DNA of 64,000 nt, from positions 6,887,001-6,951,000 of the forward strand of contig NC_092677.1 of NCBI RefSeq assembly GCF_964355755.1, given 5' to 3'. Shown here one piece after another: positions 1 to 12,488 of the stretch. Source of the stretch: Antedon mediterranea. Its lineage: Eukaryota > Echinodermata > Crinoidea > Comatulida > Antedonidae. The first letter of the stretch is position 1. Each line of letters begins with the position of its first letter. The position numbers were made by a program, and so were the translations under genes. Below the pieces are notes generated by a model. The model searched no databases. It saw nothing but the letters and a program-made list of their open reading frames with translations, and was not told the origin of the DNA.

Positions 1-476
1 ATTTAAAACTAAAGGATATGTAGATGCTTCAAACTAAATGTTTATCAGTGGCAGTTCAATTTGTGGGGGAGGGGTGGTTTTGGCATGACCGTAAACATTA
101 TTACATGAATATTCCCTCCGAAACATCTTATGCGCTCTGAGAAAAATAACATTTTGTCACAAGAAAGCGAGTTTTCTAAAAACGGTCCTTCATGAAACTC
201 AAGAAGAAACATTTTGGCACACATTTTCTAAAAATAAAGTAGGCCACAAACACAAATTACTACTATCCTCACAAATATTGTAAGTAATCTCTGATAATCT
301 ATCCTCTATATTTTCATTAAACAGAGTTTTGTTAAAAACTCTGGAAACACAAGTTTCAAAAACATGATAAAACGCTATGTACAGGTATTTAGATTTTATT
401 CCTTGAAAATGAATTAATTTTCTTGTCTGACATTACTCATTATCTCTATAACAATATTTCCTGTTTTTGCCCAAAG

Positions 477-3400
477 GTGGTGACTTCGTCAATGAAGATG
501 GTAGCGGAAGTACGAGTATTTATGGGAAATTCTTCAAAGACGAAAACTTTGACTTGAAGCATTACGGACCAGGATGGGTTGCTATGGCAAACGCCGGTAA
601 GTATATACTATGGGATTTCGACTAGACTATAAAGCTTTCCTATGGGAATTTATTGTATCAAAAGGCAACCTACTATAATTGAACGTGTCTTAAAATGAGG
701 TTATAAATATGATAAACTAATAAAAACCAGCCGAGTCCGGTGTGCCAAGCGAGTGCGTTATCAGCTACAATACATTTATCATAAAACAAAAAAGTGGTAG
801 AACTAGGCCTTCAATTACCGTAGTTTTTGAATTGAAAATTTGCAACAACAAACCACGTATACATTAGGCCTATGCATCAGCTTCTACGGCTAGCAATGTG
901 CAAATGAATTCGTTTGTAATTGACAGTTAAATAATCGCATAGGAATATTTAGGGGAAATAATGTACAGTTTGCAACTCTATAATTGCAATATTATTTCTA
1001 TTCTACAAACTTTCTCCAGGCCCAAACACAAACGGAAACCAGTTCTATATAACCTGTGATCGGATGCCTTCATTAGACGATCAAAACGTCGTTTTCGGAG
1101 TAATCACAGAGGGTCTTGATGTCCTACGAACGATTCAAGAAGTCGAAGTAGATGAAAATGACGCTCCCAAAGAAGACGTGATAATTGATGCTTCTAGGGT
1201 GAACACTGTAATGGTAAAACTGATTTATGTAAGTGAATCATATCCTCATGGAAATCAATTCCAGTCACTGCACAGATGCCAAATATACACCCTGTATAGT
1301 GTACAAATAGGCGTAATTAATTCAAGCTCTATCTACACTATCATACTTTATGTGATGTGCCCATATATTGACATGATGATGTCATATCTTACCATATTTA
1401 AGCATACCAGTACCATATTTGGGCACATCACACTCCTTTTGCCGAACTAGTTTGATTAGACAGAGCTTTAATTTGACTGGGAAAAATACTATCAACCACC
1501 GACAACAGCGCAATACTGAGTACAGTTTGTTGGACATTTCTGTAAGTAGAGGCAGAAAGGCCTCAGTAAATATGCAAGCTCCGACGCATTCATTCAGTGT
1601 TTTCAAACTACATTTTTCTGGCGATAGTAACGATTAAAATTACTACATACTAAGTTCAACCTATCTACTTTATGCTGTACATTTGGCCCTACGATAATGT
1701 ATTTATGATATCTTATAGGCCTAATGGTCAACTTATTGTATTAATAATAATTCTCGCTTTCCTCTTCTCATCATCATGTTTGCATAACTGCTAAGTGTTA
1801 TTCTGTATAAAACGTGTAATTCTCCTTTTCGACAGGATGATCGTGAGTATGCAGCTATGGTGACAAAGAAAGTGTTTTTGGACATCACTATAGATGGCGA
1901 ACTGGAAGGCCGGATCGTAATAGGTTTGTTTGGCGATGTTGCACCAAAGACGGTTGCCAACTTCGTGGCGCTCGCGGCTGAGAAAAGAGAAAAGGAAGGA
2001 TATAGGACCAGTATCTTTCATCGAATAATAAAAGGATTCATGATGCAAGGTGAATATAAGGGTTGCTGTCAAAGTCATCTCATACATTATATCGAATTTG
2101 ATTTCATAGATGGTCTTTTTTATCATTTTATGAGTGTGGGAAGAACGCAAGCCAGCCGGGACGGACCAGTAAACAGCAATCGAGTGGGATATTTCCCCAG
2201 GCCCGTATCCAGGGGGGGTGCGTTGGGTGCAGACGCACCCCCCCAAGTCCCAAAAGGTCCACTATTTCCTCGGTTGGTATTTTTTCTTGTCTTGTTTAAC
2301 TAAAGACAATATCATTATATATATACAAAATTTACATTATCAATGGTATACAAACAAAAATATGCTAATATAAAATGAAAAAATACCGGTAATTAAATTA
2401 CGGAATCTGAACTGACTACAAACTCGATGTAAAACATGCGCAGTCGATCATGTGACGACAAGCAATAGCTTAGCGCTTCATGTACGCGGTACGCGGTAAA
2501 GTGTTTGCTGGAGAAATACAGACAACTTAACCGGCGGTAAAGACGTGTCTGGAAATACAGACACTATCGAATACGGCGCCTAAACAAGGGAAGGCCAACT
2601 CAGACAGCGTCGTCGGGGAGCCTAGCCCCGTTCGCGTTCACTTCATATAGCTTCAGCGCCTAGAAAACCACGACGTTCCATTGACCGTGAGAGTACGTCA
2701 GAGGGCTAATATGCACTTTTATGCATTCATTATTGCCAGCGATCTAACTTACTACTAAACATTAGCTAGGTACGCACTTGTCTGGCGGTATCCCTTTGTA
2801 CGAATCGTTCAACGTTGGGTCGAGACGCGTGATATCAAGTTTCATCCAGGGACCAAAATGTGTAATGTAGTTATTTTCCAGACGAAGTTTACCGACGGTT
2901 ACCGAAGGGAACACGTGTACTTTTTGTCGGGGAATATAATATACAGTAAAAAGCGTTCGCGTTCACTTCGTAGCTAGCTTCAGCGCCTAGAAAACCGCGA
3001 CGTTTCATTGACCGTGAGAGTACGTCAGAGTGATATTATGCACTTTATATGCATTCATTATTGCCAGCGATCTAACTTACTACTAAACAATAGCTAGGTA
3101 CGCACTTGTCTGGCGGTATCCCTTTGTACGAATCGTTCAACGTTGGGTCGAGACGCGTGATATCAAGTTTCATCCAGGGACCAAAATGTGTAATGTGTTA
3201 TTTTCCAGGCGAAGTTTACCGACGGTTACGTCGTGTACTGCGTCGACGTACGCTACACTACAGCAAAAACGAATTATGTTAATTGTTCGTTTGTTCACCA
3301 ATTTTTTAATTTACAAGTAACCTTCTGTACCGTGAGGCATCTAAAATAAATTTTTCATCCATTACTAAACAAAAAAACATGCCATTTTCGCTTAGCCAAC

Positions 3401-4878
3401 ATTATAGCTATAGTTATTACATTTTCAATATCCTGTATGTCATGAATTTCTCACCACTCGGAAGTCCAGATGGTACGCATGCATACACCTGGGAGGAATA
3501 AACTTTTTTCCCCGACTGAAAAAGGTCTACGCTTGCGTTTTTTAAGCCTCTAGGCCTGATGTTTCCAAAGTATAAAATGCAATTTTTTGAAGACCTGCAG
3601 CTCTAGTTTTAAACATTTTCTTAGCTCAGCCCCAACAATAAAGCTGGTCATATTTCGAAGAACAAGAAGTACATTTTCCGGGACCTAACATCTCTATTTT
3701 TCAAACATTTATTAGCTCAGTCACAACCCATGATAGGGACTTTTTCATGTTTTGAAGTATAATAAGTCCAATTTCCGGGACCTCCAACTCTATTTTTCTA
3801 AATTTTCTTTGAACTTTTATTTTTTAAATTGAAAAATATGGATTGAAACAGTCATCGCGCATCGTTATTTTGCACGCAGTATTTTATTTATGCATTATAA
3901 AAAATGGAAAAAATGGCTACCCTAAATCTGATTAAAAAGACCTCAAATGACGCTAGAACGCGTTGCTTCCCCTGGACCCCCACCGGGGCCCTTGGCCCTC
4001 AGCCTAGTGATGCTCGCTTCGCTCGCATAGCCCCCTCGTCGGGGAATGTAGCCCCCGCGTCGGGAAGGTCCTGGCGCCACCCCTGCTGAGTTGGCCTCAT
4101 CATGAGAGCCTTAAGTTCTGGTGTCCATCTTTCAACTAGCCCGAGCCACAACAGAGAGTCTTACATCAGTCTTTAGAACGTCAAATAACGCAAATTTTTC
4201 CAGGGACTTCGGCCCCTGGACCCTGACCGGGGGCCCTTGGCGGCCCCCTGGCCCCCAGCCATTGTTGCTCGCTTCGCTCGCACCCCCCCATTATAAATGC
4301 TGCATACGGGCCTGTTTCCCCTAATTATTTATCTACCTATTAATTAACATCAACAATTAACAGCTTTACATTGTGTCTGTATATTTTAGGAGGTGATTTT
4401 ACAGATGGAAATGGTTATGGCGGCAGAAGTATATACGGCGAATCATTTCCAGATGAAAATTTCATATTAGATCATTATGGACCCGGATGGGTTGCTATGG
4501 CAAATGCAGGTTTGTAACATCACATGACCAAATAATATAAAACAGTTTTAATAGTGAAAATGTTGAGAAAGAATAATAGAATCAAATACATTATATATTT
4601 AGTTATGAAATCTACATATTAGTACTGTATAAATTCGTTGTGTTAATTTATCGACAGGCCCAGACACAAATGGTTCTCAGTTTTACATCATAACAGTACC
4701 GACACACTGGCTGGACGGAACGCATACTGTGTTTGGTAAGGTGCTCGAAGGTATGGATGTGGTAGAGGCAATGGAAAACGTAGAAACAGATGCTAACGAT
4801 CGACCAATCAAAGACGTTGGTATATTTGACTGTGGAGTGATTGAAGTGGACGAACCATTTGAAGTTGAGAAATTATGA
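477..4878 (+). CDS. Two-domain secreted cyclophilin (PPIase), gene 1, 5'-truncated by the window edge
   Basis: Cyclophilins catalyse cis-trans isomerisation of Xaa-Pro bonds; this type resembles the secretory-pathway cyclophilin B. Exons: 477-596, 1020-1213, 1836-2049, 4390-4509, 4658-4878 (stop TGA), giving 288 visible codons. All junctions are GT-AG with continuous frame. The first two exons hold the back two thirds of a first PPIase domain; the last three hold a whole second domain ([15 protein letters not shown], then a WLDG loop). The end [10 protein letters not shown] resembles the cyclophilin B tail. Domain 1 is unusual: the active-site loop reads [12 protein letters not shown], so the Trp equivalent to CypA W121 is Ser and H126 is Asn. 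Domain 2 keeps Trp and His. The signal peptide and first exon(s) lie upstream of the window. Positions 1-476 are intron. By analogy with gene 2 the whole protein should be about 385 residues (inferred). Confidence 0.9.
1325..1475. mobile_element. Palindromic MITE copy (GTCTACACTATC family)
   Basis: Inverted ends related to TACACTATCA...and the reverse of it surround two ...CCATATTT... units and a GGGCACATCACAC motif, ending in AGACAGAGCTTTA. The same family occurs at 17.3-17.5, 17.84-18.13 and 49.06-49.21 kb. It lies in the intron between the two cyclophilin domains of gene 1 (before 1836). Confidence 0.6.
2629..3229. repeat. Two-copy tandem duplication (~325 bp period) inside the 2.1 kb element
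   Basis: Copy 1 (2629-2902) and copy 2 (2954-3229) share nearly identical sequence from CGTTCGCGTTCACTTC through GAAGTTTACCGACGGTTAC. They differ by scattered substitutions and small indels. Both lie inside the element bounded at 2198 and 4314. Confidence 0.85.
3955..4290. repeat. Duplicated GC-rich subterminal block
   Basis: Two related stretches (about 3957-4035 and 4175-4290) each contain a run like CCCCTGGACCC, GGGGCCCTTGG and CTCGCTTCGCTCGCA. They stand out from the AT-rich surroundings and form the right part of the 2.1 kb element. Short open frames over them encode only low-complexity Pro/Arg sequence and are not genes. Confidence 0.6.
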
Positions 4879-6060
4879 CATGATCCAGAAAGCGGTTTTT
4901 TTAATCAAGAATTGACAACATGGAGTGACACAACGCGCGCGTTTCGATATTGATAAAAATGTATGACTTTTACGCGCGCGAACTTATTGTCTCAATGATA
5001 TTATATAAGCATACAATACCTTGATTAATAGTCGAATTAAAATGTTCGTGTACATTTGTATTAGGCATACCATGATTTATCATAGAATAGATAGGGTACA
5101 GACGTATCTTCTTGACTCGTAATCTATTTGGCTTTCTGAGCACAAATTATCTCACAAGATATGATCGGCTCTGGTTCACTAGAGTTAACACCGACAGACG
5201 ACAAAAAGGTGGTAAAACAAGTTTCAAAACTGACCTCCGGAAATAGAACTAACGATGGCTGTATTTTTAATTAACTGAATCCTCTCACGTGTCTTTGAAA
5301 TAAGGTATAGCTCGATCACTTATCAAGACGCTCATGTGTTCATCTTGTTTCGGTAAATATGTATATGAATTGATGTAAGAATATGAGTAGACCGATTATA
5401 TAAAAATAGCACAATATTAACTACTACTTTTCCAGACATATCGTAAAGTACGTTGACATACATTGTAATATTATCCATTCGCTCACTCAGTGGTATGCCC
5501 TACATATGTTTTTAATTAAATACCGATCACTGACCTATTAATAGTACCTCTTTTGTACAAACATTTTGTTGATGTTTATTTTGATATAATCGAGAATATT
5601 AAATTGTAATAACTTAAGATGGCTACACTGTATAAATCCTTTCTTTTCTGTTTATTGTAATTTGTTTAATTTAATTTGAAATTTGCATAGGCCTAATTCT
5701 GTCGGATAATGATATCTATAATTTACATTCCTTCTTACTCTGAAAACTTAGATAATTTTATAATAATCTAAAATATATTGTGAACTGTTATCATATCTAT
5801 GACCTAAATTGTAAATATTAATTCCAACACAATTTTATTTATATCGTCTTCAACATTTTCAGTCAAAACTACCCTCGATCTTAAGTGTTACGTTCCAGAC
5901 GTTCTATGACCTCGCTGAATTAGTAAACGGAAATAATTGTAGAGAAAATTTGACACCGACTTAGCAGCAACGACGCGACTTGCCACGTTGTACCCAAGCA
6001 AACCTCCTAGGGTTGAATTAAGTCCCACATCACTCCACCATCCGTCTTAGACCAACCAAG
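4879..6060. other. Intergenic: 3' flank of cyclophilin gene 1 and promoter/5'UTR of gene 2
   Basis: No gene-like frame or repeat recognised. AT-rich. The gene 1 poly(A) site and the gene 2 start site are presumably here but I cannot place them. Confidence 0.5.
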
Positions 6061-9000
6061 ATGTACTCAACAATGTCGGCTTCACTGCTTGTCTGTTTGC
6101 TTTCAATTCTCAATGTTATTAACGTAAGTAGTTATATAATTTGTCAGTTATCATTTCCTTTACTAATGTTTATTAACCAGAATTAAATGTATATATAGGC
6201 CTACATAATAGAGAATATGCTATTATATTATGATCAACAAGGTCGACTTCCTTCGTAATTAGGCAATCTACCATTTTAACCTATTATATTCCTATTCATA
6301 CAAATTAAATGTGCAGGTTAATACTTAATGTAAAACCACTGTTAATAAAAATATTTTTAACTGTCAGAAGTTTATTCTAAGCGTCTTTATAAAGTATTAC
6401 TGTAGGCTTGTTTCTATTGGTCTAATGTGTAACAAAAGACAGCTACGTGGCAAGGTCAACAACATTCTTTGGAGTTGTTGTTTTTTATAAATTAGAAACA
6501 GGCCCTTTAACTTTTAATAATGTTTGTGAACATTATTAATATATTTTATTAAAACAATTCACTGATATTACTAGCCAACTTGGTGCGATACGTTTGGTTT
6601 TAACAACAACCTCCCTGAGTATTGATAGTAAAGTCATACCGGGTTTCATAACACGATAGCCCCTGTTCTATCGAACAGGTGTAATAAATACTGAACTTTT
6701 TACAGAGGTCATTTGACTACTGTGAAATTACTGGAATACAGAAGAACTGTAATTACAGTAGTTTTTAGTATTACTCATCCATTATAAAACCAATTCCTAC
6801 TTTCATTCCTGAATATCATTGAGATTCCTTATTCTATCGACTTCAAATTAATAAAGCAGATGTATAAAACGGGAAAAACTCAAAACCTCATTTGAACACT
6901 AATAAAAACTAAAATGTAGGCCCCTATAGGACTGACAGGCAAGCCGGTGGTAGACCAACAGGTTTCTTATAGAACGATTTATCTTTCGAAAATGTTCTTC
7001 TTCAAACACTTTTGAATGATGTCCACCCATTCATCCTAAAAAGGAAAGCTGAATTAGCAACGTGGAAGTTTCAATTCCCGTTGGATTTCCCTCGGAATTC
7101 TAGCTTCTCTGAGGTGAAGACAAAACGTGTATGATTTATGGAAGTAGCAGTTGAACCCATTAAAAGTATAGGGTTTAAAAATAATTTAAGTTTTAATATG
7201 GTTGCCTTTCAAATACCGGGTGTTACAGTTGTATTCTTGAAGCTTCCTGGCGGCGGCAAGATGAAATCATTATCAGCATACCGTGATGATTGATACCAAT
7301 ACGAATACGAATACGAATAGAACTTTATTGCAATCAAACGAAAGATTGAAGTTTAACAAAAGCGTTTCACTCAGAAAAATAAAATGCAATATAAAAATAT
7401 AAAAGACATTTAGAAAGGTAGAACATACAATCAAAATATTAAAACAAAATTAAAATTAAATATCACTTATTATAAAAACAATAAATATATATTCAAAATG
7501 TTAAAAACAAGTTTAACTGAAAACATCAGAATATTGATATATATAATATAATCACAAAATGCACAGAACATGAATTCTAAATCGCCCGGTGATATACTGA
7601 CATTTAATTAATTAATTTAAACGATAAAGATGAGGAAATCTATGAGAATGAGAAAAGTATTCATATACAGACAAAATGAATATAGTTAAACTGTTTGTTT
7701 ATTTGTTTGACAGGCAAGGGAACAAGTTGTAACTGCAACTCAGGCCGTCACTATGAACATAGACATCGGAGGCAAGAAGGCAGGACCTATCAAAATTGCC
7801 TTATTTGGGAATGAGGTACCAAAAACGGTGAAGAACTTTGTCTCGCTGGCGGAGAAAGGTGGAAAGGAGGGCTACAAGGGTTCCCAGTTTCATAGAGTAG
7901 TCAAGGATTTTATGATCCAAGGTAAGCTAGCCTAACCGTACACTTTCAATACACATATTATTAACATTTAAATTACAGTATTTCATTGAGAACGTATCCA
8001 TCTTTTTTCCGAAGATCAATTTTCAAACTAGTCCTGAACACTAGACCTGGATTATGACAAATGTATGACTAATCCTACCTAAGCAACAAAGCAAATATAT
8101 AAAATAATATTGTTGATGTTTAATGCCGCCATGTAGCAATTCTGGCTACGCGCTTGTCATCTTCAAAATCTTTTTCATCATCACAAACATTATTGTATCC
8201 TATCGTCAGCATGGTACTGTCAATTATGAACTTGTAATACTATAGTATTTGGTTTGAATTTAGGTGGAGACTTTTTAACAGATGATGGAACAGGAAGTAC
8301 GAGCATTTACGGCAAATACTTCGATGACGAAAACTTCAACTTGAAACATTATGAAGCCGGCTGGATTGCAATGGCAAATATAGGTTCGTTGTTGTAATCT
8401 ACTTATAACTTTATAAGAGTATTTTTTCAGTTTGATAGTCAAACAGACAGATACTGACTGACAGAGATTGAGACCGACATGTTTCCTATCTTCATTTGGT
8501 TCGTTAGTACAAACAAGGTTTATCATCGTCTTGTGTATGAACTATTGATCGACTAACTAACCAACAGGGACCGATTGACACAGACTGACTGGCTAACAGT
8601 GACTGACTGACCAAACTAAGACTGATCCGACATTTTGAATTGTGGCTGGTATACGATGTATACACTCATTCTCGTTTTACAAACATTTCGGGTTTTCTAA
8701 AACCATGTATATGTTAAATTAAGTTCAAATAAAAACAGTACAAAGTATATTGTATTACCTTAATTTTCGGCTGCAACCTCAACAAGGCTTGAACGTGTCA
8801 ATGGTTACGTTGTCGAGTGATCTTAATTTGCATTCAAATGCTTTCACGTGTCTGAGTTTTACTTACTTGTTTGGATTACATTCATACATTTAATTATTAT
8901 ACACATTTTCATATTACCAGACACTATTTGGAGCCAGTAAAAACTACTATACTATACTTTCTATTAAATGATTCAAATAGCATACTTTCCTTTTTAATGC

Positions 9001-10337
9001 GGTATAGGTCCGGATACGAACGGTCACCAGTTCTACATCATCACCAAGCCCACTGATTGGCTGAATGGCCGTAACGTTGTCTTCGGAAAAGTTATTGAAG
9101 GCTTGGATGTCGTCAATGAAATTTCGTCACTGAAGACCAACGACAAAGGCAAACCTTTGGAAAAGGTCACCATCGCAGACTCTAAAGTCTCCAAGAGCAA
9201 CATGGAAGTCACTTACGTAAATAATTCTTGCATTTGTTCTATAGGCCTAATGTGAAAGCTAAATAAATCTGTTTATTTAAAATAATTTCTGTCCAAAACT
9301 GTTTACATTTAAACTCTGACCTATTATATATATTTCAGGATGATGGAGAGGTCGATGCATTAGTTACCAAAAAGGCGTTCATGGATATTAGCATAGGAGG
9401 AGAACCAAAAGGCAAAATCGTGATCGGTCTTTGTGAAAAAGTAGCACCGAAAACTATTAAAAACTTCGAAGCTTTCTTAACAAATCCCACAATCAAAGAA
9501 GGTTACAAGGGTAGTATATTCCATCGTGTTATTGCAGACTTCATGATTCAAGGTAAGATGTCCATCAAAGAGAAGTTCCACGTTTAGTTGAGTTATCGAC
9601 ATTCATTTCACTCAAAGATATTTAGCTGTGATGTGACATCATCTAGAAAACAATAACTCTTTGCTAACAAGCCTATGGCCCCTTATCTGAAATGAAGGTG
9701 AAACGTTTGGTCCGTTAAAAGTGCACGACGTTGAGTTTTGTGTATCTGATTATACTGTACATCACAAAAGTGTTTTTTCCACGTAGACAAATTGCTTATT
9801 TCTATGTTTTCTGTTGTTTCTCAGGTGGAGACTTTTTACAAGGTAATGGTTACGGCTTCACCAGTATTTACGGAGAAGTATTCGATGATGAAAACTTTAA
9901 GCTGAAGAACTATGGCGCTGGATGGGTCGGCATGGCTAACAAAGGTAATGTGTTTACATTATAAAATGGATTCAGAATGAATAATTGTCTTCAACAATGA
10001 TCAAAAAAGTTATGCTTGAATCCCTGGAATCGATATGAACTTCGGAATTCAATAGAATACACTAATGATAACAAATATTATATTTACTTAATTTAACATT
10101 TGTTTTGTCGATACAGGTGTCAATACAAACGGTTCTCAGTTTTACATAACCACAGTCAAGACGCCATGGTTGGATGGCAAACACGTTGTATTTGGTAAAA
10201 TACTCGACGGTATGGATGTAGTAAGAGCGATCGAATCTAACCCAACAGACGAGAAGGATCGACCAATCAAAGAAGTTGTTATTGAGAAATGCGGAATAAT
10301 TGAAATTGATGAACCGTTTACCGTTGAGAAAGCTTAA
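6061..10337 (+). CDS. Two-domain secreted cyclophilin (PPIase), gene 2, complete
   Basis: Exons 6061-6123, 7714-7921, 8264-8383, 9008-9216, 9339-9552, 9825-9944, 10117-10337 (stop TAA) give 384 residues; all introns are GT-AG and in frame. Exon 1 encodes a hydrophobic 21-residue leader (ATG at 6061 in a good context), a signal peptide, so the protein should enter the ER. Domain 1 begins near residue 35 and domain 2 near residue 210; each has FHRV..DFMIQGGDF (CypA R55, F60, M61, Q63 equivalents). Domain 1 has [11 protein letters not shown] (Trp kept, His126 to Asn). Domain 2 has [11 protein letters not shown], the full classical site. CypA F113 is Tyr in both. The linker ([12 protein letters not shown]) matches that of gene 1 ([12 protein letters not shown]), so the two genes are duplicates of one fused ancestor. 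The C terminus [11 protein letters not shown] resembles cyclophilin B; no KDEL signal is present. Substrates are unknown. Confidence 0.93.
7298..7345. repeat. (ATACGA)n-type short tandem repeat at a retroelement-like end
   Basis: Four near-perfect 6-bp units AATACG/AATACGA followed by AGAACTTTATTGCAATC, a layout typical of microsatellite-tailed retroelement 3' ends. Lies in intron 1 of cyclophilin gene 2 (6124-7713), which otherwise shows no recognisable content. Confidence 0.45.
8430..8630. repeat. Degenerate GACT-rich simple repeat
   Basis: Repeated GACTGACTGA, GACCGA and GACTAAC tetramers interrupt this intron of cyclophilin gene 2. No coding content seen. Confidence 0.5.
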
Positions 10338-12488
10338 CAATGCAACATACCTGTTACCCTACATTTCGGTTTGTTCTTTTTTAAAGCGGTTCACATATAC
10401 ATCTTCAATAAGCAAAGTTTCAAGCAAATTCAAGCAGAACTATTTGTAAAACATAAACAACTCAGTTTCATTTTAAGTACTTGTCTTCAGATAGCGAATT
10501 CCACTTTCTGGACATTAATACTAAAATGTGAACCATGATAACAAAATCATGGACAAAATTACTTTCTTGCAATAGTTGCATGCAGTAACTTACCATTTTT
10601 ACCGTCCAGTTCACTGGGTATAGTCTTTGACGGCAAGATGATTAAATTATATATGATGTATGTAAATGAGACACATTCATTCAGCTGGGGTTATGCCCAG
10701 GAGTGTAGAGCTCTCTCATCTTCATATACCATATTTCAAAGTGCAAATAATATCAAGATAATAAGCTTTATCATGCAAAACAAGTGTAGATTTTTTAGAC
10801 GATTTTAATTACCGATACTTTTCTACAAAAACAAATAATGTTCGTATTTTTACAATGATCTTAAATTGTCGTTTTCTTTTCATATCTTTTATAACAATTT
10901 TAATTATCAAATGCAACAAAGGTGTTTTATCTTGTTTTTGTTTTTTTCTACGTATGTAAGGATAGAGATAATAAATTGATTGTCAAAGATATAATTGTTT
11001 TTCGATTTTTATGTCCATCCATCCATCAATGAAAATGAGTTGTTAACGTACCGTCTAAATATAAATCTGTATCGAACAGAACATTCCACATTGATGAAAC
11101 ATTCTTGATCAAAATCATGGGGATAATGATACATTATTATGATGATGACGGTAGTGATAATTAATCCTGGGATGTAGTGATGAAGAAAATGATGCTATGG
11201 CGAAAATGTTCGTTATCACAATAATGACAGAATAAAGTAGGGCCTATGCGTAGTACGAACTACAAAGATCTAGATACTGTATTATATAAATTGAGCGAGT
11301 CATATGGTCGAGCGGTTAAGGCAGGGGCGCCGTTTACCGTACCTAAAGAGCCAACAACAACATCGGCAAGGGTTCGAGGCCGACTCGCTCCTAGTTCTGG
11401 TGGTGGAACAAGTCTTCTCGGATAAGGACTATAAACCGTAGGTCCAGTGTACACAGTTATAACCTGTGTGTACTTTAAAGAACCCAGTTCATTATTCGAA
11501 AAAGAGTAGCGGGTTACCCCGGTGAACTGGTTCACACAATAGCCCCTGTATCAGGGGGATTACCACCTATCTGATAGGACAGTGATTAATTCACTATTGG
11601 TAATCCTTGGCCACATTGCCTAAAGACATAAAATAAAAAAAATAAATAAAAATATTACTGTAATTAGGCCCTACTGTAATGCTAACGAGGGTCATAATGG
11701 TAAAACTAACAGTTTAAAGTAGGCAATACAGTACAACATATTAAATAGGCCTACCATGGAGTAAAGAATCCATGACTATACTAAATCGCCCATCGATACG
11801 ATCGGTTTAATAAGATGAGAAAATCTCAGAAAATACAATTGGCTGCCAGCATGGCAAATTATTGAGGGAAAAATTCAAATGGGCTACTAACTACCGACAA
11901 AACTATGGATGAATCTAAAAAAATACATAAAAATGTAATATAATCTGCGAGATAGAAATACTGTACATCTAACAAAACGGAGAAACTGCCAGAGAAAATG
12001 TCATCTGTAACATTACAAGAAAATTCATTCTCCAGTTTATTCTCCTTTTTAATTCGCACCGTAAACATGGTTTTATTTATGTTCGAATATAAAAGACCAG
12101 TTCACCTCCAGGGCCAATTATATCGTGTATTGCAATATTTTTTTAAAGTTTTGTTTTCTCAGCTTACAAAAAGTGAAAATGATATTACGTAACGTGGTTG
12201 ATTAGAACGAGGTCAAGATATTCGACTATAAATCAAAGGTGTTTCATTACTGTATCCGCTGTGGGGTACCGACTGCTACTGTTCACTCAATAGCTTAACT
12301 TTAGTTTCCTGCTTGCTCGGCAACCCAAGGCTGTCTTCATGCCACGTCGCATCGTCTTGGGGTCATCTCATTCATCGGCAATATTTTGAACCAGGGCATT
12401 ATTGATAATAGCCTAAACGTCTGTAGTGGTCGTCTACATGCATGGATTGGTCTGTATAACGACCAGCTAGGACTTGTGAATTTGTCCC
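10338..12488. other. Intergenic between cyclophilin genes 2 and 3
   Basis: Holds the gene 2 3' flank (candidate poly(A) signal AATAAA at 10970), a tRNA-derived SINE (11293-11650) and the presumed promoter of gene 3. Short open frames here have no family resemblance. Confidence 0.5.
11293..11650 (+). mobile_element. tRNA-derived SINE, family 1, near-full copy
   Basis: The head resembles a Leu/Ser-type tRNA: an A-box-like TGGTCGAGCGGTT (11305-11317) and a B-box GGTTCGAGGCC (11371-11381). A body follows with CTTCTCGGATAAGGACTATA and GTGTACTTTAAAGAACCCAG, then a tail of AAATAAA units. Diverged copies occur reversed at 22.6 and 39.4 kb, confirming a dispersed element rather than a tRNA gene. Confidence 0.8.

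Larger units (their letters stand above)
2198..4314. mobile_element. 2.1 kb hAT-like non-autonomous DNA transposon in an intron of cyclophilin gene 1
   Basis: The left end reads CAGGCCCGTATCCAG (2198) and the right end, read on the minus strand, CAGGCCCGTATGCAG (ending 4314), followed on both sides by a G-run and GTGCG. The flanks carry a direct repeat TTTCCC (2192-2197 and 4315-4320, perhaps 7 bp counting a shared C), consistent with a target-site duplication. CAG...CTG ends suggest hAT. The interior has no transposase-like reading frame; it holds a ~325-bp-period tandem duplication and GC-rich blocks with CTCGCTTCGCTCG. Confidence 0.6.

Noticed and set aside
1064-1450. A separate 128-residue protein starting at an internal Met
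   Set aside because: It is cyclophilin gene 1 exon 2 read through its donor at 1214 into intron.
2198-4314. Long terminal repeats of a retrotransposon
   Set aside because: The ends are inverted, not direct, and no gag/pol-like frame is present.
11293-11400. A genuine tRNA gene (Leu/Ser-like A- and B-boxes)
   Set aside because: No clean acceptor stem or anticodon arm; it is joined to a body repeated elsewhere in the window, so it is a SINE head.
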